Shown here piece by piece: positions 58,801 to 64,000 of a stretch of 64,000 bases of DNA (position 1 is its first letter; the number at the start of each line of letters is the position of its first letter). The notes under the pieces were generated by a model, which was given only the letters and a program-made list of their open reading frames with translations, did not search any database and was not told where the DNA came from. Source of the DNA: Chromobotia macracanthus (lineage: Eukaryota > Chordata > Actinopteri > Cypriniformes > Botiidae); contig JAZGTH010000072.1 in NCBI GenBank assembly GCA_036877525.1, positions 4,332,001 to 4,396,000 on the forward strand, in the 5' to 3' direction. The translations under genes and the position numbers were made by a program.

Positions 58801-59475
58801 GGCATCGCCATCAACCGCTACTGCTACATCTGTCACAGTTTCTCCTACGGACGTCTCTACAGCTTCCGCAACACTCTTCTGCTGGTGGCCCTCATCTGGA
58901 CCCTCACCGTCCTGGCCATCCTTCCCAACTTCTTTGTGGGTTCTTTGAGTTACGATCCACGTGTTTACTCCTGCACCTTTACGCAGACAGTCAGCAGTTC
59001 CTACACCGTGGTCGTGGTGGTCGTTCATTTCCTGGTTCCCATCGCCGTGGTAACCTTCTGCTATCTAAGGATTTTCATACTGGTGATACAGGTGAGGCGG
59101 AAGGTGAAGAGCGAGGAACGGTCCAGGCTGAGGCCCAGCGACCTGCGCAACTTTGTCACTATGTTTGTTGTGTTCGTTTTGTTTGCAATATGCTGGGCAC
59201 CGCTGAATCTGATTGGTCTGGTGGTAGCCATCGACCCCGAGGTCATGGCTCCCCGTATTCCTGAGTGGCTATTTGTGGTGAGTTATTTTATGGCCTATTT
59301 CAACAGCTGCCTCAATGCCATCATTTACGGACTCCTGAACAGGAACTTTCGCAACGAGTACAAACGAATTGTCACATCGGTTTGGATTCCCCGAAGGTTT
59401 GTGACAGAAACCTCCAGGGCAGCAACGGATGGAATGAAGAGCAAACCGTCACCTGCCATTAATAACAACGACTGA
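46212..59475 (+). CDS. mtnr1b: Melatonin receptor type 1B-like (MT2), two coding exons
   Basis: A Gi-coupled melatonin GPCR of the plasma membrane. Exons 46212-46401 and 58628-59475 join in phase (G|GC) to 345 aa plus TGA. The intron position after NRKLRNSG, at the end of TM1/start of ICL1, is that of all melatonin receptors. Features: N-glycosylation site NST at 10-12, NRY instead of DRY at 126-128 followed by CYICH, Cys102 paired with the ECL2 Cys in YSCTF, and NAIIY in place of NPxxY. LPNFFVGSLSYDPR, PIAVVTFCYLRI and EVMAPRIPEW are closer to MTNR1B than MTNR1A as I recall them, but which fish mtnr1b duplicate this is cannot be told. The start ATG has A at -3; a weaker in-frame ATG lies 12 codons upstream at 46176. 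The last exon is uninterrupted. The 12.2-kb intron is filled with repeats. Confidence 0.95.
47312..47662. mobile_element. MITE of the CCCAGCTAACA family, complete copy 4
   Basis: CCCAGCTAACAGGGAATG at one end and GTTGTTAGCTGGGTG at the other: inverted ends of at least 10 bp around about 350 bp. The inside is made of AGAACATTC, GGAACGTTC and AACATTAC words, many of them palindromic. No ORF. Confidence 0.85.
49088..49553. mobile_element. MITE, TTAAAGGGATAG family, longer copy
   Basis: Begins TTAAAGGGATAGCACACCC with CGTCATTCCAAACCTGCATG and CCATTGTGTGGACACAAAAC inside, and ends GGGTGTACTGTCCCTTTAA. At about 466 bp it is longer than the 279-bp copy at 17177, so it holds extra or inserted sequence. 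Confidence 0.75.
49734..49860. repeat. Compound (CT)n-(CA)n-(CT)n microsatellite
   Basis: CT repeats 49734-49773, CA repeats (with CACT interruptions) 49773-49848, CT again 49851-49860. The long open frames on both strands here come from this repeat. Confidence 0.97.
50114..50275. repeat. Short dispersed repeat, AACTCTGCAG type, second copy
   Basis: Reads CTCAACTCTGAGCCTGCAGG to CTCCAGGGCCAGAGCTGAG: imperfect inverted ends, with CTCCAACCCT and TTGGAGTTAAAC inside. Related to the copy at 440-660. Confidence 0.55.
50859..51160. mobile_element. MITE of the CCCAGCTAACA family, diverged copy 5
   Basis: CCCAGCTATAATTTG at the left, then AAGAACGTTTTCTTAATG, AGGAACATTCAAAC and ACGTTCCACTAACAACTT blocks shared with copies 1 and 4. 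The right end is decayed. Confidence 0.65.
51483..51613 (-). mobile_element. tRNA-derived SINE, minus strand
   Basis: On the minus strand it reads CAGCTTAACTGATAGAG (A-box-like), then GGTTATGGGTTCGCTTCTC (B-box GGTTCGNNTC), then the tail TGGATGAAAGCATCTGCC. That tail resembles the GGATAAAAGCGTCTGCTA end widespread in fish SINEs. Confidence 0.7.
53880..53992. repeat. (AT)n and (GA)n microsatellites
   Basis: AT run at about 53880-53903 and GA run at about 53969-53992 in the mtnr1b intron. Confidence 0.95.
54475..54561 (+). mobile_element. SINE remnant (tRNA-like head)
   Basis: GGTGGTAGCATACATGC and GGTTCGAGGCTGG resemble decayed A and B boxes, followed by GTCATTTCCTTCTCTCTCC as in some fish SINE bodies. 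Directly abuts the MITE at 54562. Confidence 0.35.
54562..54834. mobile_element. MITE with GGTTCTT/AAGAACC repeats
   Basis: Starts ATCTTAAAAAAGGTGCTTC and ends AACTTTATTTTTAAGAGTG; the ends are inverted. The inside is packed with CTAAAGAACC, GGTTCTTC and AACCTTTCTG words, as in an abundant cyprinid element I recall. No coding capacity. Confidence 0.75.
55990..56100. repeat. CT-rich and CA-rich low-complexity tract
   Basis: Interrupted CTCTCT stretches around 56022-56075 followed by ACACACAC words. Confidence 0.8.
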
Positions 59476-60820
59476 CCCTTGTCAGCAAATCACAGTTGCA
59501 GCAAGGAATTATGGGAAATGTTAGAAACTATGGGAAGGGAATGCATGAAGCAAATTTGTATACTTTAAATAGAACTTTAATGACACTTGACATTTTTTAC
59601 CTCTAAAGAAAATCATGACACACAACTCAGGGTGCTTGTTTTATTTATGCTGTTGTGATCCATTTCAAAACATAACTATTACCAAATGTTTAACATTTGT
59701 ATTGAAAATCAAATGAAGTATCTTTTACATCCATATACGTTGAGCTCTTTCTGATTTATGGCTAGTATTTACTGAAGAACATTTTGTATATTTTTGTGGA
59801 TGTTTGTTGTATGTATATATATACATGTGTTGTGTAAATCAGTATGCTTCACATATTTTAGTCATAACCAGTTCAGAAATTCTGCCTTACTCTTTAACCT
59901 TCACAAGAAATATGAAAATGTCTCATATTATTGTTAATATTTCTTTAAGGTGCCAAATATAATCACACGTCCATAACACCTGACAGAATGTGTTTGTTAT
60001 TGTAGCTACCGAATCAGTTTAAACCATATGCAGTACGGAAAGCAGAAGTCAAACGAGCAGATGTGTTCTAATAAGCAAAGATCTTCTGCAAACGCAGCAC
60101 GATGAAGCACAACTTCAAAAAAAGCATGTCATGTGGATTCTGCCAAGACAAATTTAAAGTTTTCAAGGTGAGAAGCGACAGCGCGTCGACGGTCAGTCAT
60201 CATTTTCAATCTGCGTTCCCCTCTTATCTTTCAAACATTAAATGTCATTCATAACTTTAGGGTTTTACTTTCCTGGCAAGAAAACAGGGTTTCAAAATCA
60301 AATATTTCTTTCTTCAGTGAACAAAGTGCAGCAGGCATTTCGATTAAGAAAAATGTTACAGCCAAGGGTATTACTATTATTATCACAACCTGATTGGAAT
60401 GTATTACTCTGATCTGTGCTTGTTTCTGTTGATTTGGCAGCGTGAAGTTTAATCTGTTTGGCATACTGAGTTCCATGCAGTGGCACTGTACTGTGTGAGA
60501 ACATGCATCTTCATTGACCTCAATAAAAACCAAAAAAACGGATAAAGGCGAGTTTATCAGCGATTGCACAACGTCTCTGCGGTATGAATGAGCCGCGGAG
60601 GGATTACACAGAGATTGTGATGAGCGTGCTGCTTACGGCCACATCTGCACAGGGAATTATGGGGGATGTGTGGCTGGAGTCCCAGCAGATGGTGTGGAGT
60701 GAGGTGGATGAAAACACAAATACTTGGCCAAGCTGAGAGGGATCTTGGAATCAATTCCATGTATGTTACGCAGGAGGGGGTGTAGTGGTGGTGAAGGCAG
60801 AGAGACAGACAGAAACACAT
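59476..60820 (+). other. mtnr1b: mtnr1b 3' UTR and flank
   Basis: AT-rich sequence after the receptor stop. An AATAAA lies near 60524 (CTCAATAAAAACC), a candidate poly(A) signal about 1.05 kb downstream. No second gene on either strand is convincing. Confidence 0.5.
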
Positions 60821-60850
60821 CCCAGCTAACAGGGAATGTTTTTAAAACAT
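60821..60850. mobile_element. CCCAGCTAACA family MITE end, solo fragment (copy 6)
   Basis: CCCAGCTAACAGGGAATG, identical to the first 18 bases of copy 4, then the match ends. Confidence 0.6.
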
Positions 60851-60859
60851 ATCTGCTGT

Positions 60860-62078
60860 ATTTAGACCTTTTGGTAACAGGGTTAGCAACAGTTATGAAG
60901 TCTAAAATAAACAGAAATGAGAAACAGCTCATAAAATTTATTCACTTGGACCTCCTGAGGATGTCAGTTAACATTTTTGGAAGGTTAAGGACCTCCCTGA
61001 CCAGAAAACCTCAATTTTTAGAGATGGTTGTGGATTTGTGGAAAGTGCCAGAAGGAAATTAAAATCCAATATCCAAACACCAGCTTCATATGCTGCCAAT
61101 GCAAATGTTCATAATCAAAGTAAATACTGTAACAAGTAATTATTTTTTTAACTTTAAATTAAACAGTATATTGCGGTGTGAAGAGAGAGAGAAGTATGAG
61201 GTTCCTGCAGCAGATGAAAATACCCGCTGGGTTATTTAATGCAAAGCCTGTTAATTTACCTTTCTTTCATCTCTCAAACAGAGAACAGAGACGTAACACA
61301 CACACACACACACAAGCACAAACTTACAGCCAAGCACCTAAACACACTCAGGTGAAGAAAAACCTTATTTAAAAACATTTATGCACACACAGACACTTGA
61401 AACTGGCAAACATACTAACACGCACTTATAAACTTCAAACACATTTTCCATATTTGAGTTATTTACATTTTAAAGCTCATAATCACATTTTATCACCGGA
61501 CTGCAATCACATTCAGTCTCAAGTCACGTGACCCAGGAGCTGCCTGAACAGATCACTCCAGGACCTGCGAGAAAAACATTAACTCTGGTTATACTCTCAG
61601 TAAATTAAATCAAATAAAAGCTTTATGGAGTTTAAACGCACACACAGGTACAGCAGTATAACATGTTGTGTGTGTTCGGCACATGAATATTACTTCTGTG
61701 ATTACTATCTGTGATCATAAAGTAACAAACAGTGACCATAAAAAACTTTCAAAATAAAAACACACCTGCGTCAAAAGATAAAGCACACTCAAACACGTAC
61801 ATTTACATGAAATCACAGTTTTCCATTCAGTCGAGGCTTTTCATTAAAAACACAAGTGTACTTGTGAAACATGCAATGAAATTTAACAATAAATAAATAA
61901 ACAAAATTACATCATACATAACCACTTAACCAGCTTGTTTATTTTTGGAACATATTATTTTATTATTAATGCTTTAAATGTTGTTTTAAAAAATCAATAT
62001 GCATTTCAGATGTCACATATGTAATGTAAGAAAATAATAGAACAGAATAGAATAGAATAGACCTACAAAACCTAATAA

Positions 62079-62113
<35 letters not shown>

Positions 62114-62940
62114 GAATAAAATAGAACATTTATGTACTTTTATGCAAACATTTATGCAAATATTGGCACACCAACTCAAACCTCATAGCGACTTCTAAAC
62201 TTTATGGGTTGACTGTAACACATGACCTTGCATATTATACGCTGATGTGTACAAACAAAAAAGTCTGTTGTGGTGCCTCAGGGCAACACTATGCAGTACA
62301 GGGTTAAACAAACACAAACAGACATGTTCTGCCCCACACAGCTCACTGGCGGGGGTTGTGATTGTGACAGAACTCAGCAAGTGATTATCACACATCATGG
62401 CATTCATGTCTCTCTCTGTCTCTCTATCCACCACCTTTCTCTCTGTGAGAGCTTATATATATCACATTTTATGAGCTTGTCTTTTCCAAATCATGAAGAA
62501 CTTTACTGGGCTCGTGAAAATGTCACTGTGAAATCAAATCGCCAACCCACACATAGAAACTGTCCTTCAGTCTCTCTCAGCTGCACACAGATCCTCTTTG
62601 GGCACGGACAAACAATGATGCCTCATGAAAATGTCACATGCATGCATGAATAAACAAAACACTCAAGCACACACGCATTGCCGTGGGATTCTGGACCACC
62701 ACCATCAGTTGATCTGAATCTTGTGTGACATAATAAAAGCTTGCACCTCTGCTTTTATGCAAACATATTTTCAAGGAAAAAACACTTTTATGTTTCTTCA
62801 CCCTAATGACTACAGACGCATAATTTGTGGCATAAAGACGCAGACGCATTTGAACGCAATGCTTCTGTTTATCCATAATGAGGCCGCCGGAGAACACATA
62901 AGCTGTGTTGTGGAGTTTATCGAGGGGGTTTAATGTAACT
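60860..62940. other. Intergenic, microsatellite-rich, no gene seen
   Basis: Contains a (CA)n near 61297-61314, GAATA units at 62042-62060 and (AAT)n at 62080-62113. Other ORFs look like chance. Confidence 0.5.
62080..62113. repeat. (AAT)n microsatellite
   Basis: About eleven AAT units. Confidence 0.95.
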
Positions 62941-62978
62941 TTCATTCATCTGATGTTCTGGGGTGTGCTGGCATTGCA

Positions 62979-63191
62979 GGTACCATGGCTTAGTGGTAAA
63001 ACAGTCTGGTCTGTTAACCAAAAGTTTATAGGTTTATACCCCACAAGGTGTGATCCATTATCTAACCATTGTATGCTGGAGTGCCGCACCTAAGCCCGGG
63101 TAATTGTCCCTGTAGTAAATGAATTGTATGGTAAGTTGTTTTGGATAAAATCATCTTCTAAATGATCATCTGCTCACAATAAATAAATAAA
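62979..63191 (+). mobile_element. tRNA-derived SINE, full-length-looking
   Basis: ATGGCTTAGTGGTAAAAC is a good Pol III A box (TGGCTTAGTGG, 62986-62996), GGTTTATACCC (63031-63041) a decayed B box, and TTGGATAAAATCATCTTCTA a fish-type SINE tail. It ends in an AATAAATAAATA run. Non-coding retroelement. Confidence 0.8.
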
Positions 63192-63199
63192 TGTTGAAG

Positions 63200-63475
63200 T
63201 CAAATGAAGCCAGACTGACATTTCCCAGGAAATCGGACCTGACAGCTCATATTGTAAATCATTATTATAAACACACTGCTGTGAATCAGGGTAAAATAAG
63301 GAGATTGTGTTAAACAGTGATGTGTCATGTACTTGCTCAATAACTGATTTTCGATCATTTCTAACCCCAAAAAATACTGCAGCTTTAAATAAATGTTCAC
63401 CCTTTAATTTTCTTTCTGCTTTGCTCTTTATGCACCTTGTTTATTGCATCAGACTAAATCAAATACTTTGTGTCC

Positions 63476-63511
<36 letters not shown>

Positions 63512-64000
63512 CCGAAAAAGAAAATAATAGTGAAACCATGACCTCACTGAGACCGACAGAAATCATGAACCTCGCTTCCTCGAGTCACCCTAAATCACTT
63601 TAAAACCAGAGCTCCAATATGCCTGGAAGTGAAAACTCCCATAAGCGCACATTCAGAAGGAGATGCCATCTGTACCATTATGAAAAAATAACCACACGCT
63701 GGTTCTGAACTCAGCCGGGCTCCTCTGCAGTGGAGAAGCTGACTTTAATGGCAGACCGTTTGTTCTGGTGTCATGGCCGGTTTCTTCTGAAGAGTAAATG
63801 ACTGTGTATCAGTGAGGACTGCCAGCTGTCCACTCAGCCGGCTCATAATGCCCTTGAAACGTAATTGTTTTTCCTTTGACTGGGTAGGAGAAGGACAGAG
63901 GGAGGGGCACTTCTGGGGACCGAAAACATAAATGAGTTACAATCAAGAAGTGAGGAATTAAATGGGTGTGGGAGACAGAGAGAATGAAAAACAGAAAGAG
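63200..64000. other. 3' intergenic end of window
   Basis: No gene seen. Holds a (GT)n microsatellite at 63480-63509. The stretch 63690-63930 is more complex and non-repetitive but unassigned. Confidence 0.5.
63480..63509. repeat. (GT)n microsatellite
   Basis: About fifteen GT units. Confidence 0.97.

Overview
The window is vertebrate nuclear DNA. Genes are split by GT-AG introns, non-coding DNA is AT-rich, and there is a CpG-island promoter, tRNA-derived SINEs, many short MITE-like elements and microsatellites. The proteins are vertebrate orthologues, and the repeat families look like those of cyprinid fish such as carps, barbs and danios. That organism call is an inference from remembered repeat types; no search was run.

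Layout. (1) 65-9088, + strand: the last 26 coding exons of pi4ka (phosphatidylinositol 4-kinase alpha), giving one unbroken 995-residue C-terminal half with helical and kinase domains; the 5' half lies outside the window. (2) 9.1-16 kb: intergenic, with MITE remnants and two GC-richer, non-repetitive blocks that look regulatory. (3) about 16-28.9 kb, - strand: hic2 (BTB/zinc-finger repressor). All coding sequence is in one exon (21221-22897). A long 3' UTR is inferred below it. A 5.8-kb intron separates it from a probable 5' exon in a CpG island at 28.4-29.0 kb. (4) 30843-32404, + strand: ube2l3, four coding exons, complete at 154 aa. (5) 32.8-46 kb: mostly non-coding, with a promoter-like block, several possible exons of an unrecognised transcript, and one end of a MITE cluster. 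(6) 46212-59475, + strand: mtnr1b-type melatonin receptor, two coding exons around a 12.2-kb repeat-filled intron, complete at 345 aa. (7) 59.5-64 kb: 3' flank with microsatellites and a SINE.

The genes do not form a pathway. They are a PI4P-producing lipid kinase, a transcriptional repressor, a ubiquitin E2 and a melatonin GPCR. PI4KA, HIC2 and UBE2L3 also lie in one region of human 22q11.2, so that part is conserved synteny; human MTNR1B is on chromosome 11.

I found no new defence or mobile system. Points most worth a second look: a nearly identical 104/105-bp duplication flanking the hic2 CpG island, one copy lying inside a 28-bp tandem array; a stack of upstream ORFs in the inferred hic2 leader; two strong, oppositely oriented CTCF-type motifs bracketing ube2l3; a phase-compatible series of unassigned exon candidates at 35.4-39.6 kb; a GC-AG intron in pi4ka; and a cluster of one MITE family around mtnr1b.
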